Origin: Holacanthus passer
Taxonomy: Eukaryota > Chordata > Actinopteri > Pomacanthidae
NCBI GenBank assembly: GCA_025331565.1
Contig: JAFREQ010000047.1
Span: 1,974,001-2,038,000, forward strand
Reading direction: 5' to 3'
DNA length: 64,000 nucleotides
The notes beneath the pieces are model-generated. The model was not told the origin of the DNA and searched no databases. It was given only the letters and a program-made list of their open reading frames with translations. Positions 1-10,690 of the stretch are shown here, in pieces. A program made the position numbers and the translations under genes. The stretch's first letter is position 1. The number at the start of each line of letters is the position of its first letter.

Positions 1-1340
1 TTTCATTCCACCTTTCATTATCATTATTTCTGAAGTTTTGCAGTGTCTGGATAAATCACATGAAAAAAGCATGTTCAGAAAGATCTTACATAAAAACATG
101 TTACTTCTGTAGTTCTCAGTAGTAGGAAAAGACATGGTTTAATCAGCAGTAATGGTGGACAACCAAGGTAACACAAGCCTTTTTTTCTGCAATTACCCCC
201 ATTTAAAACCACCATTTACAAGGATTTGCCCAAGTGCTGGACCTCTGACCCCTCAGTTCTTTATGCTGACCAAGCTGCTTCTGACCAACACTCATATTCA
301 GCAACTATAAGCTACTTGCAACAACAACTGCAATCCATAATCACAGTTAATGCCCAGTTCCCTCTCCTTAAGACAAACACACGTCAGCAGCCCGATATTC
401 AGCCTGCACTTGGCAGGGTCATGTAAAAAAAGGGGGAAGCACTCATTAGGTTTGGATGCAGATCCAGTTCTAATGAAGAGTAATCCATTGTATTAGCCAA
501 GTGGAAATTGAGTGAAAGTTTATCCCACTACTGAAACATCAGCCACAGCTACTCGCGGGTTCTAAGATGAGATGTGGTCGTCTTGCCTGACTGGATTTCA
601 GGTCTCTGGGGACTCGAAGCCACCTGCTGCATTGAAAGGAATCAACTGGAAGATGCGAGGAGGGGCACGCTTGTATCACTACACAAAACTACTAATTGAC
701 ATGTGCCACTCTGAAACCCCTAAGAGAAAATTCTCTGTGATACAACATTACTCTGTAAGTCTTGTGGGCAAATGTGCCTGCCCACCAGGAAACTAAGGCT
801 TTTCTACAACTTCAGCTCCTCTTTGATGTCCTTCTTTATGCCTTTGCAGCTTGTTTGAGGGCTTTAATTAAGCATCTAGTGTCCATTTGTGGGATGAAAT
901 CATTAGCAGCCTCTCTCTTCTTAAAGCCTTCAAGGGTTAAAAATAGTGCAGGTAAAAATCAAGCAAACCTTATTTTACAATTCCTTTTATATGATATTTA
1001 CATAGTATGACTATTAACTGACGATCATGTATTAATGGCTTAAGTACACCTAGTAGCTATTCATTACATTGATGGCAATAAGTTGGATGTTCATAAACCA
1101 GCTGACCACTAAACTTTTCACCTGTTGCACCTTTGCCACCACAAAGTCACAGCCAAGGCAAAATTATTCAACAGCAGCAAAGTGTCAGAACAGTTATCTT
1201 CAAACAATAATTACACACAGACCCCCTTCAGAACAATCCCCGGCAGTGTGAGCCGACTGTAAGACATGAAGGATGTGAAAATAACATTCCTGATCATCGC
1301 TCAGTCGTGCACTCACGCTCAGGGACAGTCAAGTGTAAGC
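1..1340. other. No supported gene; possible intron of a left-hand gene
   Basis: No exon with matching splice sites and a recognisable protein was found in either strand. If the candidate first exon at 1355-1368 is real, this stretch is its first intron or contains later exons that I could not recognise. A short minus-strand reading near 541-680 ends in a stop but lacks a credible splice acceptor. Only short accidental open frames are present. Confidence 0.4.
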
Positions 1341-1354
1341 CGGCAGCTACTTAC

Positions 1355-1368
1355 AACGGAGAGGCCAT
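1355..1368 (-). CDS. Candidate first coding exon of a minus-strand gene (partial)
   Basis: On the minus strand an ATG at 1368-1366 opens the codons for M-A-S-P and two further bases, followed immediately by GTAAGTAGC, a near-ideal splice donor (GT at 1354-1353). It lies about 200 bases downstream of a GC-richer patch with an ETS-like ACTTCCGG motif, where a housekeeping promoter would be expected. The exon is too short to identify a family and no later exon was found, so the product is unknown. It could equally be a chance donor next to a chance ATG. Confidence 0.25.
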
Positions 1369-1439
1369 GAAGGCTGCCCTGCAGTCCCGCTGGAGTCCTC
1401 CGGCTCTGATCCACAGTACGTCCCCAACTATCCTCACAG

Positions 1440-1610
1440 ACCGACCAGCACATTAACGCGTTTCTCTCCGTCTACCTGCTCCTCTCATGATAGCAGCCGC
1501 GCGTCTGCTGACCCACGTGCTCGAGACGCGTTCACTTTACACTGTTGTCAAGTCCGACTGCAGGAGAGAGTCCACTTCCGGGTTTTGTCTCGCTAGAATA
1601 AAACTCCAAT
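1440..1610. promoter_or_regulatory. Putative CpG-containing promoter patch with ETS-like motif
   Basis: This stretch is richer in G+C and CpG than its AT-rich surroundings (several ACGCG, CCGCGCG and CACGTG words) and contains ACTTCCGG near 1574, the typical core of an ETS-family site in housekeeping promoters. It sits upstream of the minus-strand candidate exon at 1355-1368. GCTAGC-type words cluster at 1910-1960 on the other side. Promoter activity is inferred from composition only. Confidence 0.35.
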
Positions 1611-2242
1611 TAACGACTAGCTAAAAATAACTGTTTGATAATTGCTTTTTTTATTCTACCCTCAGTTTATGGACAATTTATTTTACTGTATTAGGACTGG
1701 CAAGAATTCACCAATAATTTTACCGAGTCACTGGCTTCCATCTATCTGAAAAGTTGAAACATAATACTTTCTCTTACATTTCTTCACAGACAGTATGTTA
1801 TTGTTATGTAATTGACAAGTTAAATAGATCACGTCTCAGTTTTTCATAAAGAAAAAAAGACATCATAGTTTTGGCTGATTAAAAAACACATCATCACTCC
1901 ATGATATTAGCCTGCTAGCCTTGCTCCTACAGCTAACAGCTAGCTAACGAGCTAATTTGCTTTCTGTCATCCATAGCTTGAGAAGAATGTAAAACATTAC
2001 ACAGCCAAGTCCGATATTTAAAAAAAGATAGTTTATGTTGCCGAGGTTGTTTTTGAAGTTAGCCGTAGTTTTCAGTAGTATATCATCAAAAATTGTGAAA
2101 AGTGTGACCTTGTGTAGCCTTAATAATGTTATTCCAATTACTTTACTACTACGGAGCCCCTGAAGGGACATAAGCAAAAAAAAAACTATCACTACTATCT
2201 CTTTTTATCTCACTATCTCTTTCACTATCTGGAGCGCAAAAC

Positions 2243-2481
2243 ATACTCTTTCAGTTAGCTTTAACCTTTAGCATACCGTTGAATGCACATGGAGTACCTG
2301 GAGCGCATAGCAGACCACAGACCTGCTATGTATTGCACACACTGAGTTAATGACGAGATCATTTACCTTATCCTTTAGTAGGTTGATGACACTATCAGGT
2401 ATGCGTCGCGTTTTCAGGAAATATATCCACCGCCGCCATTTTTTCCACAGCTCTTGAGGCTCAAGCTAACTGAAAGAGTAT
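2243..2481. mobile_element. Small inverted-repeat element (MITE-like), about 240 bp
   Basis: The first and last 19 bases are perfect reverse complements (ATACTCTTTCAGTTAGCTT at 2243-2261 against 2463-2481). The ends include TA, compatible with TA target duplication, but other boundaries are possible. A minus-strand open stretch inside reads through an ATGGCGGCGG and a basic tryptophan-rich peptide to a GTAAAT donor-like site, so a fragment of a gene may lie in the element. No transposase is present. The classification rests on the terminal symmetry alone. Confidence 0.45.
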
Positions 2482-2489
2482 CTCGTGCG

Positions 2490-5400
2490 CACCAGACGGT
2501 TTCTCGTGCGCACCGGATAGTTTCAGTTACTGACAGTTGTTTTCCCATGTCCCTTTAGGGCCTACGTATACCACAAATATAACTGAATAAAATATTCTGT
2601 TTGATGGCAGCTGTCACACACACATTAGGTCCCTTTAGGTTTAGCGGTTTAGTTTTTCAGCCCTTATTTTGAAAGCTGCTTTGCTCCTTGTCCGGTACTG
2701 CTCTGTCTGTCTGTGGGTAACTTGACGCCTCTAATGCCCCTAAAAAAAACACCCAATAGGAACCTGAGCGTTAAACTTGGGTGGGTGTAAATTTCGCCTG
2801 TCAGGTCGATTTGTCTTTGTCAGCATTCAAGTCACAGAGGAGCCAACAGCAAAGGAGACACCGAACGTATCAATATCATATTTCTACCAGGATTTATTCA
2901 ACAGCGATTCTGGATAGTAGCAGATTACAGTCCTTGTCTCTGTTATAAAGCCCTGTTCACACACTGCAAGCACAGGTCTTCACAATTAAACCCATAACAA
3001 AGCTGAAAGCTACTGTGTCTGCATGTAATCACAGGTACATGCTGGATTGACTTTGTCACTGGATCTATCAACCACAAATGTGCTCACACTTTCATATTTT
3101 ACAACATGTCCAAATCAGATCAACTACAGATAGCTCTGTACTTTCATTGTTGCAGATTGTATTCAGGTGAATTTCTTCATATTGGCGGTAGCAGTTGACA
3201 GATATTGGTGAAGTGAAACCATCCTTCACCTGAAGGGCTCAAGGTCACATCCCAGTACAAGCTACCAGCTCAGAGGATGCTCTTCCTTGATTGACCTCTG
3301 ACCTTCCCACAGCTACCCAACACGCGCCAATATCGTGTCATATTACTGATACTGAAGTATTTCATTGACGTAGTAATTTCAGGTAATTTTTCTCCTCCTC
3401 CTTACTAAGTGTCTTAGTGACTTGTGATCTGTTACGGCGCTATGATTGTAATGATATTTTGTAAAGAAGTATATTGAATTATATGTTGTTTTGATCAGAT
3501 TTCTAAGGGTTTGGTGGTATGGTAAATAAAATGTGACACAAGAGGCAGCATCATGAAATGTAAAATACTTTCTAATGCATCCTTGCACTTTAAAATGCCC
3601 CCCTTCCTGCGACTACCCTCCATACAGTTCTCCGCACCAGCTGTAGGGGAGCAGAACCTTTTATTGCTCTGTGACAGCTGTCTTCTGAAGGCAGAAGAAA
3701 ACTGCACTTATGCTGCACATGCTATCTGTACCTCACCTACAATACACAGACAGGGAAGACACAAAGAGACACTCCAAGAGCCATTGCACCCTAGCACTAG
3801 GAATGTATCAGTTGCTCATTTATTTTGGCTCATTTGCAGAAAGGGGGCGATACCACAGAGCCACATCACTGCTGAAAAAATCATGAGTACCTATTTTAAT
3901 TTGAAATGGCAATCATGTGTGGTCATTGTGCTTCTGAAATAATGGGGTGAATCATTTCATGAGCAGATATCTCAAAACTTGGCCAAAGGAAACCTAAATT
4001 AACTGCATCCACTAGATAAGTGAGCAAAATGTGATTTGTAATTTAAGTGAACCTTCCCTGTAACATTTACAACTGCATGCTCCATAAGCCTTATGAACAT
4101 TGGCTGACTTACTGACTGACTTACAAACATTACAAACTGCAGCATATTTCATAGTTTGTACTAGAAAGTGTACTGTTTTGGTACAGAATACTGCTGTTTG
4201 TGCAGAATGGGATGCAGTCAGACAACAAGAAGCATCCTGGTAGCGAGTGTGTATGTGTGTGCACACCTCCAAAGCACTTCTCTTCATTTTGTTTATTCCA
4301 TTGATATTTTCAACTTTCCAGTTCTGATTGTTTCCACAAAATGTTTTGTCCTGCCCTGCCCTCAGGTGGTGGAAGACTGCTATCACCTCATAAAAGATTG
4401 CAGTGTCTTCTTCATCCAGAGAGAGGTATTGATTATCCAAAATTACAGCCAGGGATTGTATGGGAACAAACTAAAGAGTAAATAAGTGAATATTTTTTGA
4501 AAATATATTAATATATGTATTTCTGGGGAGGCCAATAAAGATACACAAGTATGACATTCTTATTTTGGCTTGGGGTTGGAGTTCACAAGTCATGTTGTAA
4601 TGTTTTCTGACATCAGAAAACATTACAAACCAGTCAACAAAATTCTCAGAAAACCCAAAAGGATTTAATCTGTGCTCAGTAAACTGTCCTAAGCAAGTGA
4701 CTCAGCCCCTATCAGCAAAATGTGCTTCCACCAATCCACAAGACCCAGCAAAAAACCTCCTATCAACATGCTACTCAGGTCTGTCTCACTAGTGTTTGCT
4801 TGCACATCTATTTATCTGTATAAGCATGACATTTTGCAGCAAAGTTGTCAATATACTTGATCCTGTGACAATTGTTGGCAGCATAGCAAAATCTTCCATG
4901 CGGGAAATTGTGATTGCAAGTAGAGGCAGAAAATGTGAGTTGAGCTGGAAGAAATCGAGGACTACAAACAGATGTGGAAGCTGGGAAAGAAGGCCAAAAT
5001 ATTTGTTATTTGACAGCCAGTAAATCTATGATATAATGTCATTAAACCCTGGCCATGACATTGAGGATGGACATTGAGGAAGTACTCAAGTATTTACTGT
5101 GCAGATGGACAATGTTCAACCAATGTTTTAAGTAGCTGAGACTGAACTGTGTCCTTTTTTGTTACATTTGAATATTATTGGTCACTTACTCTTTTTTTTT
5201 TTACATTTAATCTTTATTTGGAAAAGACATTTACATAATATAAACAGCATTTAGTCAACTCCATCTTTTCCAGTCTATTACATACATGGTAAGTGCATAT
5301 GTAAGGAGAGCAAAATAATCATAATTGCAGTTCACACATTATGCTCTTTACCTATGCACTTCAGACTACTAACTTGTTTTTGCTATTGCTAACATCAAGA

Positions 5401-5640
5401 TAGCTCCACACTGAATTGTACCGAATGAGTAAATACATTTTCTCATTCAGTACAATTCAAAAACCAAAAAAAGAAGCTAAATCAACAACACAATATCGTA
5501 ATATTTTAATGGGTCATGGTGAATGTGTGACTTTTGCATGCCAGTTTTAGGTAAAACAATTTTAAGTTTTATAAAGGAAATATTCTAACCTCCAGTTGAG
5601 TAAATGCATTTTCTTTGATGAAAAAATCACAGTAATAACT
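2490..5640. other. Intergenic region without supported gene
   Basis: AT-rich sequence with short runs of A or T (for example 5191-5201) and only accidental short open frames. The longest frames, near 3553-3942 on the plus strand and 4012-4440 on the minus strand, resemble nothing I know and are not flanked by convincing splice sites. TGACTGAC-type words repeat near 4107-4125. Confidence 0.5.
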
Positions 5641-5670
5641 ATGGCTTTTAGGTAATTATGTAAAATTAGA

Positions 5671-5691
5671 ATGTGTGTGTGTGTGTGTGTT
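5671..5691. repeat. (GT)n microsatellite
   Basis: About ten GT dinucleotides in a row, followed by a TTTGTCTGCAGG word and a GCGCGTGTGTG stretch. The same microsatellite and downstream sequence recur near 8567-8640, and in shorter form near 10644-10680, because the host module is duplicated in this region. Confidence 0.85.
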
Positions 5692-5696
5692 TGTCT

Positions 5697-5870
5697 GCAG
5701 GCTGTGCGCGTGTGTGTTTGGTTGCCATGCGCTTATTTTGATTCAACATTAAATGATGCATTCAAATTTCTTTATGCTCCGAGGAGCCGGAGAAAATACC
5801 AGGACTTCAAATCGCTGTTCAATCCTTGTGTGCTGAAATCCTGGATGTAACGTCTGAAAGGTAAGGATCT
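5697..5870 (+). repeat. Duplicated module with exon-like end (copy 1)
   Basis: The module runs from GGCTGTGCGCG through GGTTGCCATGCGC and GATTCAACATT to a block ending CGTCTGAAAGGTAAGG, which looks like an exon end followed by a splice donor. Diverged copies of the same end lie at about 7450-7566 and 8640-8802. The open frame is not conserved between copies, so a coding role is not supported. Conserved donor-like sequence suggests descent from a transcribed unit, but this is inference. Confidence 0.5.
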
Positions 5871-5933
5871 ACGTTCTGTATCTGCAGTGTGTAATATCTG
5901 GACTGTATTACAGAGCAATGTTGTTGTATTTGT

Positions 5934-7209
5934 CAGAGGTGGGACGTTCGTTACTGTACTAGATTTTTCAGGTATCTGTACTTTACTTGAGTATTTTTTT
6001 TCTGACTACTTTTTACTTTTACTCCCTACATTTGAACGCAAAAATCGGTCATTTCTACTCCTTACATTGTTAAAAAAAATAGCTCGTTACTTTTTTTTTT
6101 TTTTTACTTCTGCGGACATGAAGACGCGACGTACAAAAGACGTAACCAAAGAAACTAGAAACTCGCTGGTTGGCAGGCAATTTTCTTGGGGACATTTAAG
6201 GTGAAAAAAAAGGTTAAACGTTCGTTTTTGATCTTGTGTATTTTTAGTAGGGCTGTCAACGTTAACGCGTTAACGCACGCGATTAATTCAGAGATCTTAA
6301 CGTCTTTTTTATTTATTAACGCAAATGAATCATATGACCAGAGACACACGGACTCACCCGGCATTACATTACAGCGCCACGATGACTGACAGCATCAGAC
6401 AGACCAGTCAGTCTTCAGCAGCCTTCAGTCTGTACAGTAACTTCTAACTCCAGTAGAGTCACGTTTCCTTCAACTGTCTGTGGGATAAAACAGCTCCGTC
6501 ACCTCTGGCTGCTGCTGCTGCTGCAGGACAGCTCATCTGCTCAAAGCAGCCACCTTCAGTGCACTCAAACATTGTGGCAGGCCCGCTAGTTAAAAATAGT
6601 AATCCGATGTTGAAATGCATTTTGAAATCCGCAAAATAAAAGCTAATTAGCGAACTAAACGAGGTGACATAAGGTTATATTATGATTTGTTCAAAGTCGG
6701 CTCAGAAAAATGACAATTAGGCCATGTTAAACAAAAAAGTCATCATGGTGTGTTCAAATGCAATTTCAAGAAAAAGAAAATGTAGGTACGCAACAATAAT
6801 ATAGCTGTATAGTGCACATTAATGATTGAATTAAAGCAAATATTAAAAATAATGTAAAAGTTGATTTTATATAGTAATAATCACTTTTATATGGAGTAAT
6901 TGATAAAGTAATTCAAGAACCTTTTGGCAAGTAACTGGTAATTTGTATGAATAAGGGATGTTTATAAAATGCGATCAATCAGATTAAAATTTTTTAATCG
7001 ATTGACAGCACTAATTTTCTTTTTTTTTTTCATTTTGCCAAGTTATCAAAACAAGTATTGCGTTTTGTACTTAAGTAAATTTCAGAGCGTGTACTTTTTT
7101 ACTTTTCCTTGAATGAAGGAGTTGAATCAGTACTTCTACTTTTACCAGAGTCTTTTTTTATACAAGTATCTGTAGTTCTACTTAAGTACAGAGTGTGAAT
7201 ACTTTTGCC
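5934..7209. mobile_element. Non-autonomous hAT-like element, copy 1, right end lost
   Basis: It is nearly identical to the complete copy at 8870-10114 and begins with the same CAGAGGTGGGACG terminus. The right end reads ACTTTTGCCAC and then joins TTCAACATTG, so the last bases of the terminal repeat and the right target duplication are missing. Internal sequence is rich in ACTTTTACTT words, typical of a widespread fish repeat family. There is no transposase frame, so it would depend on an enzyme encoded elsewhere. A second element is nested at 6248-7013. Confidence 0.7.
6248..7013. mobile_element. Nested element with TAGGGCTGTCAA ends (copy 1)
   Basis: The left end TAGGGCTGTCAA and the right end TTGACAGCACTA are imperfect inverted repeats. 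Next to the left end lies GTTAACGCGTTAACG, and next to the right end a TTTTTAATCGATTGAC word. Both ends are typical of a short fish hAT-like family. It interrupts the larger element at 5934-7209. No transposase frame is present, and target duplications are not clean. The same nested insertion exists at 9183-9879, so it entered before the two larger copies were separated. Confidence 0.6.
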
Positions 7210-7640
7210 ACTTCAACATTGAAATTTCTTTATTCTCCTTCCCTTTAGAATGTGCTCCTTTGATCTTTGGATATTCTTTGTTCTTTATAATCCACACTTT
7301 TAGCATGTGCTCCTCCACAGACCGGACAAGTCATCTGGCAGACAACAGGGAACCTGGTTGGTTTGGAAATAAGTTTTTGTGTGTTTAATGAAGCATTTTT
7401 GTGAACTTGTGAAGACAGAAAAAAACAGGAGGAACAAGAGGAACACAAAAAGGAGGAGCCAGAGAAAATACCAAGACTTCAAATTGCTGTTTAATGCTTG
7501 TGTGCTGAAAAGTGGATTTCAACCATATTGCTGTGAAATCCTGAATGTAACGTCTGAAAGGTAAGGATCTACGTTCGATATCTATAGTGTGTAATATCTG
7601 GGCTGTATTACAGAGCAATGTTGCTGTACTTGTTCATGCA
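7210..7640. repeat. Linker-type module plus uninterrupted empty site
   Basis: The first part (TTCAACATTGAAATTTC, TTTAGAATGTGCTCC, ATAATCCACACTTTTAG, then a CAGACAACAGGGAACC block) is a diverged copy of the linkers that separate the 553-bp arrays at 10691-11091, 12611-13004 and 18416-18793. The last part (about 7560-7650) carries GTAAGGATC, GCAATGTTGCTGTACTTGTTCATG without any insertion, and so shows the pre-insertion state of the site that is split by the hAT-like element at 8870-10114. Confidence 0.6.
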
Positions 7641-7810
7641 TGATGTGTGTCCTAAAGGCCACAAGTGTGTTTTGTGTTGTGACACCTTTTCCATAGTTAT
7701 TACTGTGATTCAACTATTAATTTCTTCAGTTTCATTATAAAAATGTATTTACTAATTCAATACAATTCAGCTTGGAGGTATCTTGATATTAGCAATAGCA
7801 AAAACAATCA

Positions 7811-8415
7811 TTATTAAAAACAAAACAAAAAAAGAAGCTAACTCAACATCACAATATCTTAATATCTTAATGGATTGTGGTGGATGTGTGACTTTTGCGT
7901 GCCAGTTTTAGGTCAAACAAATCTAAGTTTTATAAAGGAAATATCCCAGCCAGTTGAGTATGAGGAAAAGGAAGAGCTCTGATTGGTGGAGACGACCACC
8001 ACCACACCTCCAATTCCAGAGAATAAAAACAACTGGCATTCAGAGCCCAAACTTTTCTCTTTTTTGCCCTTCTTTTTCGTTTCCATTGGTTTTTCAACCT
8101 TCTCACTTTGGCCAATGCTCCAAAACAGCTTCATTTGTCTCTGTGATTTTTATTCTTCTACTGCAACAAGCCAAGTTAAGGTAAACTGAACCAACAAAAC
8201 AAAAGTCCCTCAACTACATACTGAGCCATCTATTTTTATTCTCTGGAATAAAAATATTTTCCTTATACCCAACCGGAGGTTAGGATATTTCCTTGATAAA
8301 ACTTAGAATTGTTTGACCTAAAACTGGCACGCAAAAGTCACACATCCACCACAACCCATTAAAATATTAAGATATTGTGTTGTTGAGTTAGCTTCTTTTT
8401 TTGGTTTTTGAATAA
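7811..8415. repeat. Inverted duplication (foldback) of a repeated module
   Basis: The segment around 7815-7950 (ACAATATCTTAATAT, GTGGATGTGTGACTTTTG, GTGCCAGTTTTAGGTC, TTTATAAAGGAAATAT) returns in reverse complement around 8275-8412, with about 330 bases between the arms. Direct copies of the same module are found near 5490-5590 and 10440-10540. The spacer has no recognisable gene. The arms have diverged by several substitutions, so the duplication is not brand new. Confidence 0.65.
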
Positions 8416-8429
8416 TGATTGTTTTTGCT

Positions 8430-8869
8430 ATTACTAATATCAAGATACCTCCACACTGAATTGTACTGAATGAGTAAATACATTTTCTTTGATGAAACTG
8501 AAGAAATTAATACTTGAATCACAGTAATAACTATGGCTTTTATGTAATGATGTAAAATTAGAATGGTATGTGTGTGTGTGTGTGTGTTTGTCTGCAGGCT
8601 GTGCGCGTGTGTGTTTGGTTGCCATGTGCTTATTTTGATTCAACATTAAATTGTGTTCATACGTGTGTCTGGTTGCCGTGCGCCTGTTTTGATGCATTCA
8701 AATTTCTTTATGCTCCGAGGAGCCGGAGAAAATACTAGGACTTCAAATCGCTGTTCAATCCTTGTGTGCTGAAATCCTGGATGGAACGTCTGAAAGGTAA
8801 GGATCTACGTTCTGTATCTGCAGTGTGTAATATCTGGACTGTATTACAGAGCAATGTTGTTGTATTTGT
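8430..8869 (+). repeat. Duplicated module with GT microsatellite (copy 2)
   Basis: This repeats the order seen at 5390-5933: CCACACTGAATTGTAC, a (GT)n run near 8567-8587, GGCTGTGCGCG, GGTTGCC, the exon-like end CGTCTGAAAGGTAAGG near 8788-8803, and GTAATATCTGGACTG leading into the hAT-like terminus. It shows that the transposon at 8870 was duplicated together with its left flank. An extra internal repetition of the GTGTGTTTGGTTGCC stretch occurs near 8655-8690. Confidence 0.6.
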
Positions 8870-10114
8870 CAGAGGTGGGACGTTCGTTACTGTACTAGAT
8901 TTTTCAGGTATCTGTACTTTACTTGAGTATTTTTTTCTGACTACTTTTTACTTTTACTCCCTACATTTGAACGCAAAAATCGGTCATTTCTACTCCTTAC
9001 ATTGTTAAAAAAAATAGCTCGTTACTTTTTTTTTTTTTTTACTTCTGCGGACATGAAGACGCGACGTACAAAAGACGTAACCAAAGAAACTAGAAACTCG
9101 CTGGTTGGCAGGCAATTTTCTTGGGGACTTTTAAGGTGAAAAAAAAGGTTAAACGTTTGTTTTTGATCTTGTGTATTTTTAGTAGGGCTGTCAACGTTAA
9201 CGCGTTAACGCACGCGATTAATTCAGAGATCTTAACGTCTTTTTTATTTATTAACGCAAATGAATCATATGACCAGAGACACACGGACTCACCCGGCATT
9301 ACATTACAGCGCCACGATGACTGACAGCATCAGACAGACCGGTCAGTCTTCAGCAGCCTTCAGTCTGTACAGTAACTTCTAACTCAGTAGAGTCACGTTT
9401 CCTTCAACTGTCTGTGGGATAAAACAGCTCCGTCACCTCTGGCTGCTGCTGCTGCTGCAGGACAGCTCATCTGCTCAAAGCAGCCACCTTCAGTGCACTC
9501 AAACATTGTGGCAGGCCCGCTAGTTAAAAATAGTAATCCGATGTTGAAATGCATTTTGAAATCCGCAAAATAAAAGCTAATTAGCGAACTAAACGAGGTG
9601 ACATAAGGTTATATTATGATTTGTTCAAAGTCGGCTCAGAAAAATGACAATTAGGCCATGTTAAACAAAAAAGTCATCATGGTGTGTTCAAATGCAATTT
9701 CAAGAAATTAAATCAAATAATTAAAATAATGTAAAAGTTGTTTTTATATATTTTATATGGAGTAATTGATAAAGTAATCCAAGAACTTTGTGGCAAGTAA
9801 CTGGTAATTTATATGAATAAGGGGTGTTTTTAAAATGCGATTAATCAGATTAAATTTTTTTAATCGATTGACAGCGCTAATTTGTTTTTTCATCTTGCCA
9901 AGTTATCAAAACAAGTATTGCGCATAATTGACATTTAAAAAAATCATTTTTACTTTTTACTTTTGTAAGTAAGTAAATTTCAGAGCGTGTACTTTTTTAC
10001 TTTTCCTTGAATGAAGGAGTTGAATCAGTACTTCTACTTTTACCAGAGTCTTTTTTTACACAAGTATCTGTACTTCTACTTAAGTACAGAGTGTGAGTAC
10101 TTTTGCCACCTCTG
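8870..10114. mobile_element. Complete non-autonomous hAT-like transposon, 1245 bp
   Basis: The element starts CAGAGGTGGGACG and ends TTTGCCACCTCTG, giving a 9-bp perfect terminal inverted repeat. It is flanked by GTATTTGT (8862-8869) and GTACTTGT (10115-10122), an 8-bp target duplication with one mismatch; 8 bp is the hallmark of the hAT superfamily. A paralogous site near 7620-7645 shows the sequence without the insertion and with only one copy of the 8-mer. No transposase frame is present. A second element is nested at 9183-9879. Confidence 0.75.
9183..9879. mobile_element. Nested element with TAGGGCTGTCAA ends (copy 2)
   Basis: This is the same nested insertion as at 6248-7013, about 70 bases shorter through an internal deletion near 9710-9760. 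The ends are TAGGGCTGTCAA and TTGACAGCGCTA. It sits at the same place in the host element, so both copies descend from one nested ancestor. Confidence 0.6.
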
Positions 10115-10195
10115 GTACTTGTTCATGCATGATGTGTGTCCAAAAGGCCACAAGTGGGTTTTGCATTGTGACACCTTTTCCATAAAATGCTGCAG

Positions 10196-10243
10196 TGGTC
10201 TCTGTTTTCTCCCCTTGGTGGCAAGGGGAGAAAACAGAGACCA
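10196..10243. repeat. Perfect 22-bp hairpin with 4-base loop
   Basis: Positions 10196-10217 are an exact reverse complement of 10222-10243, with GTGG between them. The arm contains CTGTTTTCTCCCCTTG. A single-arm relative, GCAGTGGTCTGTTTTCTCACC, is found in the linkers near 11060, 12975 and 18770, so the palindrome seems to have formed by copying one arm in inverse orientation. It is not inside a recognised gene. Confidence 0.85.
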
Positions 10244-10690
10244 CACATTCCGTTATAATTGTATATCCTTACTTGAAATGCCATAGTTATTACTGTGATT
10301 CAACTATTAATTTCTTCAGTTTCATTATAAAAATGTATTTACTAATTCAACACAATTCAGCTTGGAGGTATCTTGATATTAGCAATAGCAAAGACAATCA
10401 TTATTAAAAACAACCAAAAAAAAGAAGCTAACTGAACATCACAATATCTTAATATCTTAATGGATTGTGGTGGATGTGTGACTTTTGCGTGCCAGCTTAA
10501 AGTCAAACAATTTGAAATTTTATAAAGGAAATATCCTAACCTCCAGTTGAGTAAATACATTGTCTTTAATGAAACTGAAGAAATTAGTACTTCAATGACA
10601 GAAATAACTATGGCTTTTATGTAATGATATAAAATTAGAATTGTATGTGTGTGTGTTTGTGTTTCATTGCAGGCTGTGTGCATGAGCGTT

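Noticed and set aside
541..690. Minus-strand reading ending in a stop near 605 as the last exon of the left-hand gene
   Set aside because: In the frame that looks protein-like an in-frame TGA precedes it and no acceptor with a pyrimidine tract is in place.
3553..4485. Open frames of 105-142 codons around 3.5-4.5 kb as genes
   Set aside because: They overlap on both strands, have no recognisable sequence pattern, and lack splice or promoter context.
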